64,000 nucleotides of DNA. Source: Sinotaia quadrata. Lineage: Eukaryota; Mollusca; Gastropoda; Architaenioglossa; Viviparidae. The notes under the pieces were generated by a model. It was not told the DNA's origin. It searched no databases and saw only the letters and a list, made by a program, of their open reading frames with translations. The stretch spans positions 8,234,001 to 8,298,000 of the forward strand of contig CM054181.1 of the NCBI GenBank assembly GCA_028829895.1. Reading direction: 5' to 3'. Both the position numbers and the translations under genes were made by a program. Numbering within the stretch: position 1 is the first letter of the stretch; every line of letters begins with the position of its first letter. Below, in pieces: positions 22,000-34,244 of this stretch.

Positions 22000-23611
22000 C
22001 ATCCATGACTAATTACAAGTGATGAGAAACTTAATTTATTTTATTAATATTTCTCCAGCAGACACAACTCGTCTCTCTCACTTGGCGGATATGCGGGCGC
22101 TATAAACGTTTTCTCTCTTCCACAATATTAGAGACAAACATTTACTATCACAATATTTCCATGGGCGGAAACCTTCTTACTAAAGGAGAAGATAAATCTG
22201 CCTTTACTCTATATTAGCGAGCTCCCATCCACCCACTCTCTCCAACATATGGTTATCAATATATTTAAGGAGGTCAATAAATGTAACAATAAATTTATTA
22301 AATCAACAATCAAATATACATGTGACAAATATAATGAAAAGATTATTTGACATCAATATTTCCATGAAACGACATTCATATAATGTCAACGCTTATACAA
22401 TCTTATATCATAACGCATAATTCAGCAGGTTAGTGTCAGTATAAATCACAGGATAATTCTTATCAGTAGAGAGATAAGTGACAATAGTTTTTACATAACA
22501 TTGTCTAGACAATGCTGCAATAGTCTTTTGCATGCTTTTGTAAAAATGTCACAAGTCTATTGTTCAAAATAGAATTGTCAATTCTTGACATGTTTCTCTA
22601 ACATGCTGTAGAATGTTCCATGAGCTGCTGTTCTCTCGAGACTAATCTGGGTGTTCCTTTGCTGTATTAGTTCCACCAAGACTAATTTGGGTGTTTCTTT
22701 TCTGTATTAGTTCCCTCAAGCAGAACAATAATGTAGCAATCTCCAGTAACATCCTTATACCAGAAATTCTATGATGTAGTCGAGCATTCCTTGCCATCAT
22801 ACTTAACAAGTGTATCCTTACACTTAAACACTGGGGGTAGAGACTTCTCGAATCTACCATGTTAATAGCAGTTTATAAATAAATAAAATAAGAAATTCTA
22901 GAAATTCCAGAGATACTAGAATTAAAAGTCTGCTTCTTCCAAGTAAAATATAATCAGGGAACAAACACTGTGTTTTCTAGTTTATTCATCCCTAACACCA
23001 TTCTTTCTTACATTCAATCTCAACTTACATTTTCCTGCATCAGTATTTATTAACCCAATACACACACAGCATAATAAATACAACATAATAGTTATGAACC
23101 TGTTCACTAGAAAGAATGTCATGTGTGTAATATACAAGCATAATAATTTACAATTGCAGAAATAATAGTTTACTCACATAATACATCTCTATATGAAACG
23201 CAAGTATAACATATCAATAGCAAAATGCACAAAATATTTCTAAGTTCATTCTCTATCAAATCAATCAGTTAACTTACCATTAAGCTAATGGCCATCTTTC
23301 ATGACCAGACTTTTGCCACACCAAATTTAATGTGATTAGAAAAATTCTTTTCAACAGGTTAACTTTGATCTCAGCCCATTGGCTGGTCTTTGTCTTTGCA
23401 AATCTTAACAATTGGATAATTAAAAAAAACTATTCATTCACGTTTGACTGGTTTAGATTATATCTGCAAGTTCTAGCACATTCTCCAACTCAGTTGCTTA
23501 CTCCCCAAAAATCATCATAAGCAGTGCCCAGGACTGTGTCATGTTAACATTGGCAAGAGGGATATAATTATTAAGTATAGAAATAGGGATGGGCAAATTT
23601 ACTCCACCACA
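21935..23611 (+). mobile_element. Interspersed family A, near full-length copy 1
   Basis: Non-coding 1.68 kb. Left module: TGACGCCACC, a TTA triplet run, AATCATCCATGACTAATTAC, AAGTGATGAGAAACTTAA. Then GGAAACCTTCTTACTAAAGG, AGCTCCCATCCACCCACTC and a TAAATTTATTAAATCAACAA block. Right module: CATTAAGCTAATGGCCATC, GCAAGTTCTAGCACATTCTC, AAGCAGTGCCCAGGACTG, GAAATAGGGATGGGCAAA, TTTACTCCACCACA. All blocks occur in the same order, reverse-complemented, at 50576-52370. Central parts differ. No transposase, reverse transcriptase or clear inverted termini are visible, so class is unknown; a non-autonomous DNA element is my best guess. It also contains a 43-bp duplication at about 22643-22728. Confidence 0.82.
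21961..21998. repeat. (TTA)n microsatellite inside family A
   Basis: About 12 TTA triplets. The other family A copies have shorter AAT-type runs at the same place (30186-30199; 52320-52333), so the tract is part of the element and variable in length. Confidence 0.9.
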
Positions 23612-23975
23612 AACCCCTCTCCATTAACCGTTGTGTTAACATCTACTCTATTTTGGAGTGAATTTCAAACATCACTGGTGAACCTTCCACTATTATATGA
23701 ACCCAATAGCTATTTACAAGACAAATATTCTATGTCAGTTTTCAGACATACGCATAAACATACATAAGACAAAAATATCTGTCAGTTTTGAAACATATGC
23801 ATAATTAATCCAACACATTTTAGAAATAAAGTTAATTTAATTTTATATGCTTCAATAATCACTGAGCATTAAAATATCGAATATAATTTTAATTTCACTC
23901 ATTATAAGTTGGGACATGACCAGTCTCAACACTCACAGAACAAATACAACACAATTCATCAAGAAAAATTACAAT
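23612..23975. other. No gene seen
   Basis: Unique AT-rich sequence with a degenerate ~50-bp doublet (GACAAATATTCTATGTCAGT / GACAAAAATATCTGTCAGTT) at about 23720-23800. Confidence 0.55.
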
Positions 23976-24153
<178 letters not shown>

Positions 24154-26448
24154 ATTATTAGTCAATCATTGTTTAAAATTTCAATTGTGCTTGAAAATGG
24201 AAATCAAGCATGAGTGAACAAGTAACGTACGGGTTGACATTGTCATGCACTGTACACATCTAAGGCTCCATGAGGGGATTTTGCATTTTTGAAGCATGCA
24301 AATATCTTGAGCATAAGTAAATGAAATGAAACTAAATGAGGTCGTTGCTGTTAGAAACTGCAAACTATTGAAAATGGGCACGGTGTTCACGTTGCTGTCT
24401 TCACTTCCGGTTAATAATTTAAACACTCATGTCTGCTGGGAAATTTTAATTATGCAGACACACCTCATCCCCCGTTCTGGCTATTGCAGGCAGAAATAAA
24501 TTTACAGCGGTTCCTGAAACACGCAGAAAAATAATGTTTGATCAAAATGCAAAAAAAATACTAGTCGGCATGGCCTCTTTAAAATAAAGACAAAACCAAC
24601 TTCCCCATGCATTTCTCTCTTAAATTCAGATCTTTGTTGTCTAGACACAATATATGATGTCCTACTCTAGTCACACTATGGCCATACTATTTTAAACTGC
24701 TGTCATATTAATACTATAACAATATATAAATCATATTGATATCACAGTTTAACCAAGCTAATAGCATTTGGTGTGCCTGACACCACTGCGCAATTTGCAT
24801 TATCCAGGGACCGATGCCATTGTGAAAATTATTGTTTGTTTTTTTAGTCACGAAGTGTAGTTGATGCAAGAAGCTACGACCATCGAGTGTTAACTACAAC
24901 AAAAGTCAAGGGGAGGGAACCTTTGAGGCCATATTGTTCGCGAAGCACCACTGGGCCTACAGTAAACTTGACAACTAAGAGAAAGTCACGATACACTGAA
25001 AACTGAGTGTTGTGGTGAAAAAGGGGGCACTACTCGCACCATCCTGCTACCATAGCAACCAAGTTCATCTCCCAAACTAGGAAGGATTCGGCTTTATAAT
25101 TTTTAATATTTTCCCCAGGGAGGAATTACGAAACTGGATTGTCAGTAGTGCAAGACAATCAACTGAGGCAAGTGTTAGTTTCGCTTTTTTTTCCCTACGA
25201 GGGTTTTTTTTTGTGTGTGTTATTTTTCATTTCAAACCATAATTGTTACATTATTTCGTCCCCCTTGTGGCTCGATGTGTCCCTTGTTAAATCATTGAAG
25301 TAAGAGCACGGGATGCATCGGACCGAACCAGCCAGAGAAAGAGAGTCAGAAATTAAATTTTAAAATAAGAGACACACTGTAAAATGAAACCCACACTCAC
25401 GCAAAGAAATAATTAATTTTTGTTGTTATAATTATACATGACTGTATCTATGAATATTTAAAATACGGTGAATACTCGAAGTATAATTATGCAAACAGTA
25501 CTACAAGTTTGTCGTTAAAGACGATGCTTAATGTCATTTCAAAGTGTTATTCTTGAAACGTTCGTACTTGTGTAAGCGTGTATGTACGTGCGTAGAATGA
25601 GCACCATTACACGCACGCACGCACGCACGCATCACGGGTCAGTGACTTATGAACCTGCAGAACGCCCGGTGCCACAAGATCCTGTCAGTTTCGTGACCGA
25701 GTTAAATTTAGTGAACTTGACCGAAGCAGCCGGCTCGATTTTCCGTGTGACACTGAGTGGAATCAATTTTCGGCCCAAACTGCGGGATAACTGTCAGTCC
25801 GTTTGTAGGCTCGCTCTCAAGTGTCCGCTGGAACGCAGTATATTTGCATAGGAGTTTTATAGTCGCCAACTTAGTCTCAACTGTCGCCATATTTCACTCA
25901 CTTGTACATGCTCAAGGGCAGACGAGTCTTGCTGTCATGTGCGGTCTGGCTGTCAATCGTGAGTGTGTGAGAGTTTTGAGAGGACAAGCTTAGCGATTTC
26001 AAGAGTGGAATTTACAAAAATTTACGAGGCGAGATGGGGTGGAGTGGGGTCGAGAATCAACTCTTGTAAATAAAACTTGGCACGAATGAGAGGAGACAGG
26101 AGACTATCATCAAAATCGAAATTTTATTTCTTGTTATTATTTCTTTATATTTCCCGTCTGAAAGTCGGTATTTGAACTTAATGGCCTACATGGCAATGGC
26201 TCCAAGAAGTATGTACAAGGCACAGCCTCTTCATTACCAATGACCTGTTGCCATTTCGCTACAGGTTTTGAAGCACTGAAAAGATTGCTGGATAGTTAAT
26301 AAGAAACTTAAAAGATTGCTAAAATGCAGATAAAGTTAAACTATAGTTAACTGATAGATAATTAGCAGTTAATTGATAGTTAATTAGCAGTTGTCAGTAA
26401 TGATAATAAAACAAATAGCGGACACAGTTGTTATTTTTTTTAGGCACC
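24154..26448. other. Longest mostly unique stretch; no gene established
   Basis: About 2.3 kb with little tandem repetition except CGCA repeats at 25612-25631. From about 25640 to 26060 GC content rises by eye, and open frames at 25582-25851 and 25757-25993 overlap there in different frames, but none has a recognisable domain or visible splice signals that I can defend. If the window holds a host exon or promoter, this is one of the more plausible places. Confidence 0.4.
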
Positions 26449-26630
26449 TTACAAGATTGATAGTTTTTTTTTTTTTACAAGATCGTTAGTAAACGCCTTA
26501 CAAGATTGATAGTTTACAAGATCGTTAGTAAACGCCTTACAAGACTAATAGTTTACAAGATCGTTAGTAAACGCCTTACAAGATTGATAGTTTACGAGAT
26601 CGCTTAGTAGACAAGATGGCTAATTAATTA
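26449..26630. repeat. 39-bp tandem repeat, ~4 copies
   Basis: TTACAAGATTGATAGTTTAC plus AAGATCGTTAGTAAACGCC at 26498, 26537 and 26576; the first copy is interrupted by a poly-T insertion at 26464-26476. Confidence 0.93.
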
Positions 26631-26734
26631 AATTTATAAGACAGTTAAGCTCATTTGGTAGTATGCATGACTGTTGACTAGATATCATACTGAGGTGTTA
26701 TAGCTCACATTGCTTTTTAAAACATCTTACAAGT

Positions 26735-27062
26735 TAGTTAGCTTAGCTCAATATCTCATTCACACTTAGCTCAATATCTCATTCACATTTAGCTCAATAT
26801 CTCATTCACACTTAGCACAATATCTCATTCACACTTAGCTCAATATTTCGTTCACAGTGAGATCAGTATCTTTCACAATCAGTACAGTACTTTATTCACT
26901 TAGCTCAATTTCTCATTCAATTTAGCTCAGTATTTCATTCAAACATAGCTCAATATCTCATCCATACTTAGCTCAATGCTTCATTCACACTTAGCTCAAT
27001 ATCTCATTCACAGATAATTCAATATCTCATTCACACTTAGCTCAGTATATCATTCACACTTT
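26735..27062. repeat. 23-24 bp tandem repeat, ~13 copies
   Basis: CTTAGCTCAATATCTCATTC plus ACA units, degenerate in the middle (26860-26940). Confidence 0.92.
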
Positions 27063-27144
27063 TCTTGGTCGAGACACAGTAGACTGGTGTCACGGTCTAT
27101 GCGGACAGATGCTGTGTAATGTTAGATCGACATCATTAATTTAC

Positions 27145-28045
27145 TATGACCCAGCTTTAAAACTTGCAAACTATAGATAAGTGTGATCCAGCTTTAATGC
27201 TTGAAAACTATAGATAAGTGTGATCCAGCTTTACTGCTTGAAAACTATAGATAAGTGTGATCCAGCTTTAATGCTTGAAAACTATAGATAAGTGTGATCC
27301 AGCTTTACTTCTTGTAAGCTATAGGTAAATGTGATCCAGCTCGTAAACTATAGGTAAATGTGATCCAACTTTAATGCTTATAAACTGTATGATTCAGCTT
27401 TAAAACTTGTAAACTATAGGTAACTGAGATCCGGCTTTGATGCTTGTAAACTATAATGTGATCTGCTGTAAAGCTTGTGAAGTAGGTAAATGAGACCCTT
27501 CTTTAAAGGTGTAGTCTAGCTATGTCTAATCCAGCTTAAAAGCTTGTAAACTAGCTGTGCGTAATCCAGCTTGACAGCTTGTAGACTAGCTAAATGCTAA
27601 CAGTTTCAAAGCTTGTAGATTAGCTAAATGTTAACAGTTTCAAAATTTGTGGACTAGCGAACTGTGAACATTTTTACAGCGTGTAAAGTGGTTAATTACA
27701 AGCTTTAAAGCTTGTAGACTAGCTAAATATTAACAGTTTTAAAGCTTGTAGACTAGCTAACTATGAACATCTTTGCAGCGTGTAATGTTATTAATTACGA
27801 CCAGCTTTAAAGCTTGTAGACTAGCTGTATGGGATCCAGCTTTAAAACTCTTTAAACATGCTATATGTATTCCAGCTTGAAAGCTCATAAACTTGCTAAG
27901 TGTTCGCGAACTTTCAGCTCTCAAGCAAGTGTATAATATATAAGTGTGATCCAGCTTTATAGCTAGTAGACTGACTAATTAATGTGATCCAGCTTTAAAG
28001 CTAGTAGACTAATTAATGTGTGATCCAGCTTTAAAACTTGTGTTA
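27145..28045. repeat. ~35-37 bp degenerate array with palindromic core
   Basis: About 24 units based on TGATCCAGCTTTAAAGCTTG followed by TAGACTAGCTAA or AAACTATAGATAAG. The core AGCTTTAAAGCT is a perfect 12-bp palindrome in many units; others read AGCTTTAATGCT. The left third is more regular (37 bp) than the right. Confidence 0.88.
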
Positions 28046-28277
28046 AATCAGATTACGGACGGAAGCATGAGTAACGACCCTAGCAAATACCTTTCAGGAA
28101 TTGGAGGTATTCATGGCTCTACGGAAACAGGAGAATGTGTTGTTGTTATCAGTTTAGCTAACACCAGATTTGCTTTCGTTTCTCTTCTCTTTGTACCAAC
28201 ACTATTGGTGACGTAGTTCGGCTAGTACCAAATCTGCTTTTTGTTGTTGTTGTTGCTTTTCGAAGTTTCATTTTTCA

Positions 28278-28412
28278 TCTCTACGAGCCTATACTGTTGC
28301 TGACCTTTCATCTCTACGAGCCTATACTGTTGCTGACCTTTCATCTCTACGAGCCTGTACTGTTGCTGACCTTTCATCTCTACGAGCCTATACTGTTGCT
28401 GACCTTTCATCT
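28278..28412. repeat. 33-bp tandem repeat, 4 copies
   Basis: TCTCTACGAGCCTATACTGT plus TGCTGACCTTTCA at 28278, 28311 onward. The 11-codon period leaves the minus strand open (MKGQQQYRLVE repeats), an artefact. Confidence 0.95.
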
Positions 28413-28499
28413 ATCACCAAATCTACTTTTTGTTTCTCTACTTTTCATTGTGTCGTAGTTCACATACTTCAAGAGAAAGAATACAAGGAAATGCCGGGA

Positions 28500-28565
28500 A
28501 TTGCTCGAGAAGTGATCTGGTTACAACAGAGACTAAGTGATCTGGTTACAACAGAGACTAATAAA
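28500..28565. repeat. 25-bp duplication
   Basis: AGTGATCTGGTTACAACAGA occurs twice in tandem. Confidence 0.92.
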
Positions 28566-28639
28566 ATCAGTGTACTTACACTGTACATCACTTCTTACGA
28601 GGGAGCATGTTACTTGTTATCATGATTTAATTGTATCAC

Positions 28640-29315
28640 AAAATCATTTTATAATATCAAAAGTTCAAGTTATTCTCAGAGGCAGTTTTTATATTACCAG
28701 TCCAACTGATGATATAAGAAATTCTAGCTATTCTGACTGATAATATCACAAACTAAAACTATTCTGACTGGCAGTACTACAGATTCCTCTTTATCTGACT
28801 GGTGATATCACAAACGCAAGCCATTGTGACTGCTATTATCACAAATTCAAGATATTTTGATTGGTGATATCACAAAGTCAAGCTAATCTAACTGGCGATA
28901 TCCCAAATTCAAGCTAATAAGACTGGTGATATTACAAATTCTACGTATTCTGACTGGTGATAATACAAACTCAAGCTATTCTGAATGGTGATATCAATAA
29001 CGCAACATATTCTGACTGATGATATAACAAATGCAAGATATATATCCTAGTGGTGATATCATAAACTCAAACTATTCTGAATAGTGATATACAAACTCAA
29101 GCTATGCTGACTGGTGATATTACAAATGCAAACTATTCTCGCTGTTGATATCTCAAGCTCAGCCTATTCTGGCTGGTGATATCCGAAGGTCAGAATATTC
29201 TGATGATATCACAAACGCAACACATTATAACTGATGATATCACAAACCCAAGCTATTCTGACTGGAGATATCACAAACTCATGCTATTCTGACTATGATA
29301 TCACAAATGCAAATT
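28640..29315. repeat. 31-bp GATATC array, left half (~20 copies)
   Basis: Unit: TATTCTGACTGGTGATATCA plus CAAACTCAAGC, moderately diverged. Centre GTGATATCAC is a perfect 10-bp palindrome. The same unit continues at 31026-31580. Confidence 0.93.
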
Positions 29316-29823
29316 TAAAAAGCGAAATGCAAATGACATAAATAATAATTAATTATTATAATTTTATTAATTAATTAATCTTCTGAATTTAATTTTGTGT
29401 CTGTCACATCCGGATTTTTATATTTCTTCTAACTCTTTTTGCTAGGATAGGTTACAAATAACAAAGTGCTATTTGTTAGATAAGAGTGGACAGTCCAGTC
29501 TGGCAATGTCTATTTGATTATGTAATTGACACTATGCAACGTGGTCATCATATGTAAATTCTGTAGGTAGTCAGTCATACATGAGTAGATACCAATTGCT
29601 CGCAGCCATTTTTTTCGGCCATTGCTACACCTATACACTAAACTGAAGTCACTCTACAGAACTACCTGAAGCATGAAAATGGCTTTGTGTTGATCAACAT
29701 TGTCCACAGGAAATTTCAAAATCTCTCATACATATATATCTGTGGACAGGTGTCCCCAACGAGAAATGATAAACAATGAGAGCATGACTCGGGAGCCCTT
29801 ACCCGGGCAAACAAGCAAAATGA

Positions 29824-29860
29824 TATATATAAGCCCCCAAATTTAGATTGTCACTGTCAA
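29824..29860 (+). promoter_or_regulatory. TATA-box plus initiator-like site
   Basis: TATATATAAG at about 29824-29833 is followed about 26-28 bp downstream by TCACTGTC, the spacing of an RNA polymerase II core promoter. The following 200 bp carry no ATG-initiated long frame. It lies inside an insertion, so an element promoter (for example from an LTR) is a possible explanation. Sequence match only. Confidence 0.4.
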
Positions 29861-30129
29861 AAAACCTGTCCCGTTTTAAAAAGGCTTTGAACAGTGAACA
29901 GTGCAATTTGCGCTCAAAACCTTCAATCATTCTTCAGTCTTCCAGTCTGCATTCTGCACCAAATTCTTTGTTAATTTCTTCAGTCTAAATCTTCATTGTC
30001 ACTCCACCAGTCTTGCTACAATACAGCTCGTGAATGTAAAACTACCATTTGGCTGTCTGTGTGTCAAGTAATTTGTACACGCATGTCAAATCGCAAAGTG
30101 ACTCTGCGTGATGTGAGTGGTGTAGAATT

Positions 30130-30231
30130 GTTAATAACATAATTAAGATTCTCATCATTTGTAATTAGTAATGGATGATTACTTAATAATAATAATAAAT
30201 CATAACATTAACTAGGTGGCGTTGGCGTCAC
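30130..30231 (-). mobile_element. Interspersed family A, left-module copy (reverse orientation)
   Basis: Read on the minus strand: TGACGCCAACGCCACCTAGTT, an ATT triplet run, AATCATCCATTACTAATTAC, AAATGATGAGAATCTTAATT. This matches the left module of 21935-23611. Weaker similarity may extend leftward to about 30060. The right module is not found nearby. Confidence 0.8.
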
Positions 30232-31025
30232 AGGAGGCAATCGAGTCATCACCAACTAACATCGAATCAGGTGATTGGCTTCTAAATTTACCCATCCCAA
30301 AAAATCACTCTATTATGGTACTTTCCATTTTCGGACTCTTAGTAGTATGTGTGAAAATTAGTGGAATTTTTAAAAAAGAAATTGATTACATGTTAAAAGT
30401 TTCTTGAGTGGTCTTAAAAAAGCCAAGACTTTTGATCCAACAAAATTGACTATAATTGAGTAATAAATATTTTTTTAAAGGACCACTAACTGTTGCCTAA
30501 TAACGGCGTATTTCTGTACCAGTTTTGAGTAACAGATTTGTTTGGATTTAATCACTAGCTTACGTCATAACAACAGTACTTCATCGTTACTCTTTGCCGT
30601 TGTGACAAATACTTATGACGTATCAATTGTGTCTTGTTTAACTTTTATTGTTCTGAATTAATTTTTGTTATTTTTACACTTCCACATATATTTAATCAAA
30701 GGAGGAGATATATGCATGCTTGGGGAGGGGGGGTTGCTTAATTTTGATCATTCTTAAAAATCAGACAATAACATATCTCGGGAAGTGTCCCTCCAACCTG
30801 AAAGAGTGTGGGGGCCAGAATTTCTATATGACCAAGAAGTATTCAAGCTTACTAAAGGAGATAGGAATTCTGAACCAGTAACGCTCAGAGAGAAGGCGGA
30901 GATAAAATTAATTAACGGTTCACGTCTTTGACGTCTGAATTCTCATCTGCAATGACGAAGACGCGTACAGGTGGGATTAAGCAGATTAGGGTTTGAGTAT
31001 GATAATCTAAACCGCCCATCACAGC

Positions 31026-31580
31026 AAGCTATTCGGTATGGTGGTATCACAAACTCAAGTTATTCTGACTGATAATATCACAAATTCATGCTATTCTGAC
31101 TGGTGATATCACAAACTAGCTAATTTTGACTGGTGATATCACAAACTAGCTAATTTTGACTGGTGATATCACAAACTAGCTATTCTGACTGATTACATCA
31201 CAGGTGCAAACTATTCTGACTGGTGATATCACACGTACAAGCTATCCTGACTGGTGTTATCACAAACTCTAGCTATTCTGACTAGTGATATCACAAGTAT
31301 AAGCTATTCTGATTGGTGATATCACACATGCAAGCTATTCTGACTGGTGATATCACAAACTCTAGCTATTCTGACTGGTGATATCATAGGTGCAAGCTAT
31401 CCTGACTGGTGATATCACAAACTCTAGCTATTCTGACTGGTGATATCACAAACTCTAGCTATTCTGACTGGTGATATCATAGGTGCAAACTATTCTGATT
31501 GGTGATATAACAAACTCTAGCTATTCTGACTGGTGATATCACAAATTCAAGTTATTCTGGTTGGTGATATAACAAATTCG
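31026..31580. repeat. 31-bp GATATC array, right half (~17 copies)
   Basis: Same unit as 28640-29315 but more homogeneous (TCTGACTGGTGATATCACAA, ACTCTAGCTAT), with alternating CACAAACTCTAG and CATAGGTGCAAG variants suggesting a two-unit higher-order period in the middle. Confidence 0.93.
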
Positions 31581-32159
31581 AATTTAAACTATCGTGAATA
31601 GAAGGTGCAAGTTCGATAGAGGAATATTCTTGTGATATCAATAAATTCAGCCGATCAATACTGCTTGGAATTTTGGAATGATATAATGATCTTTTAATAT
31701 CACAGAGTCAATAATTCAGAATAACTTGAATATGTGACATAAAAATATCAATTTATAGTATCATAAAATCGTCAGTGAAACTTAAATTTGTGATTCGCAA
31801 TACCCAGGCAATACATTTTTGTCTACTACGTCATAGTGATTCTCAATACCCAGTCAATATTGTCCACTACGTCATACGTATTTTCAAAGTTCCGCTTTAA
31901 AAATTTAATTTCTTATGAACTTTAAAATAAAAATGCTTTAGTCTTACATTAAATCGATTCAACAAGCAGCAGTGTTGTAGATGAACGTATACACTTGGTG
32001 TAAATTAATGTTAGCATGATAATTGTTGTATTTGAGATCAACTTTAAACAAGTTTTGTAAGTACTCGCTATAGAACAACCATCACTTTTCACCGTAAACG
32101 TTGAATTTAGTCAATATCAATCAGCAAATAACTCTGTTACTGGATTCATCGATCACCAG
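31581..32159. other. No gene seen; one diverged duplication
   Basis: GTGATTC(G/T)CAATACCCAG...CTACGTCATA occurs twice (about 31790 and 31848). Otherwise unique. Confidence 0.55.
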
Positions 32160-32465
32160 TCGTTATTTTATTTTAATATTTGACTCAGTAAGCACCAAGA
32201 AATAATCCATTTCAATATCTGACTCAATAAGTACCAATAAATAATCGCTTTTAATATCAGTAATCACCAATTATATTTTTCTGTAATTTTGGATTTACTG
32301 GGCCAGCAATCAACAATTTCCATTAATATAGGAACCAGAGACCACCATTCACTAATGAATTAATACTGCTCTTATTGATCTATTCCACCAATGATATTAA
32401 TACTGCACTTATTGATTTATTTCACTAATGACATCAATACTGCACTTATTGATCACCAACAACCG
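32160..32465. repeat. Two short degenerate arrays
   Basis: AATATYTGACTCARTAAG plus CACCAA.AAATAATC units (about 32176-32270), then TGATATTAATACTGCACTTATT-type units (about 32357-32455). Confidence 0.7.
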
Positions 32466-34177
32466 TTTACAACTAAACGTTCACAATTCACTTTTTTAAA
32501 AATGATGCCTGGCAGTAAACGTTTAAATGTTTCATATTTTTGTAGATTTGTTTATTATTTCTTTCTCTTTCTATTACAGGAATACACATACACAAGCGCG
32601 CATGCATGCAAGTAAACATATGAAGGGTCACACAGTATAAACAAGAAGTCTTTACCCTCTCTAACATGTCAATATCTGCTCCGGTAAGTTACATTAACAT
32701 CTTTTTGACCGCAAATTTCGAAACAGACTTGTCTATCGACATGTTTGTATGTCAGTTAAAAGAGAGAAGGGGGGGGGGAGAAGAAAGTATTTAAAAAATA
32801 AAAATTAATTGTCTAGTCACAAGACGCGAAAACTGTCTCGCGTCCCAGCTTTGGCTCAGAATAAAAAATTAAAATAAAACTGTAAGAAAGCATGGGCTTA
32901 ATCATCTATATATAGCCTGGATCGTATAAATGTCTTTCAAGTTAGCTTCTCACTAAGTACTATTGAACCGCTTTGGACAACAGTAAGTTTGGTTTTCATA
33001 CCAACATTTTTCAGTCTGTCTGCGTGATGTCTCGTAACACAAATTGTCAGTACGCCTAGAGTGAGAACAGTCTCAGAGTGAAAAATGTATGACCCATACT
33101 GGCTACTTTTTTGTAGATTTAGACATTTATTGCATATGCATGACTTTCATTTTGGCTAATCAGTAATCTTTTTATAATAACATGCTACTTATAATCAATT
33201 CTTATTTTTGAAGACAGCAACAGTCAAAGTAAGGTGGGAGTAAAATGGCTGTAAATAAACACAAGCCTATTGACGATCCAGTTAAATTAAGATCAGTTGT
33301 GAGGTTACTTCCATAAATTCTCAAGAAATTATCAAAATTGAACGTTTTATTAATCCATTTTAATGGTTTGTTCTGTCAGGTCTGACGCGTGCAACAACCA
33401 CTGGGAAGAATCAAGATTATCCTGGTTATGAAATCATGTTTTTCAAAACACAAGTCAACACGACTACCGCTGTCGCACATGCGCACTGCAGTCTGGACTT
33501 TGTCTGGTAAGTAGGGCAAAAACCAAGGAGCTGTGATTTACAGTGGTACATAAATTCATCTTTAATAGCTTCGTAAAACTGAGCGCGAGGCTTTTCAGTT
33601 CATAGTGGTGACATGAACCCAGCTGGAGGTTATTCCAGTAAATTTTAATTCACGGGATTTAAAATAAAACTCTCCGATGCAAAGAGTTGCAACCCTTGGT
33701 GTCAGAGTTGTTCGTTGGCCTAGTGAATTGCGTATCGTATTAGCGTTGATTTGTCAGCCTGCACACCACTCGTGCTGTCTTTAAATTGATTTGGAGTAAT
33801 TAATTTAACTAGTAACAATTCTTCGGTTGTTTGTGTTGCTGTCACAAGAGGTAAGGGGAAAAGAAGCGTTGCTTGGTGGTGTGTATCACTATAGCGCAAT
33901 GGGGTGTTTGATGATGGTGATTTTTGTGTGCAGTCATGTGCGAACAGACGTGTACAGGGCAATAAGTGTAGAAACATGAGCGACTGAATGGCAGTTCATT
34001 GATTCTTGTCGTCTGGGAAGAAGAATATGCACAAGATATTGGAAGAAAATATATGCTTATAGATTCCATAGAAGATGACTACACAGTCGGGCAAAGAATA
34101 AATAAACTTTTACAAGTCAAAGAATATAAGTCCAACAAATTTTACAAGTAATTTGTAACAAGTATCAGCCAATTATA
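32466..34177. other. Unique sequence, no gene established
   Basis: About 1.7 kb with a G run at 32769-32780. Short open frames have no recognisable domains. Confidence 0.45.
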
Positions 34178-34179
34178 AA

Positions 34180-34243
<64 letters not shown>
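34178..34243. repeat. (CA)n microsatellite, ~32 copies
   Basis: Uninterrupted CA dinucleotide run. Confidence 0.98.

Positions 34244-34244
<1 letters not shown>

Larger units (their letters stand above)
29316..31025. mobile_element. ~1.7 kb insertion splitting the GATATC array
   Basis: Array units stop near 29315 and resume near 31026 with the same unit. Inside: an AT-rich left edge, a TATA-type promoter-like site (29824), a family A left-module in reverse orientation (30130-30231), a G-run at 30725-30737 and otherwise unique DNA. No intact transposon gene is visible and I cannot find matched termini, so it may be composite or consist of more than one insertion. Confidence 0.6.

Noticed and set aside
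25582..25993. Overlapping open frames in a more GC-balanced stretch
   Set aside because: Frames overlap in different phases, start in a CGCA repeat and show no recognisable motif; kept only as a note on the stretch.
28640..29315. CRISPR-like regular spacing of palindromic repeats
   Set aside because: Whole units, spacers included, are related to each other, as in a minisatellite; there are no unique spacers, no cas genes, and the genome is eukaryotic.
29316..31025. LTR retrotransposon or solo LTR
   Set aside because: A TATA site is present, but I found no matching terminal repeats, primer-binding site or retroelement protein remnants.
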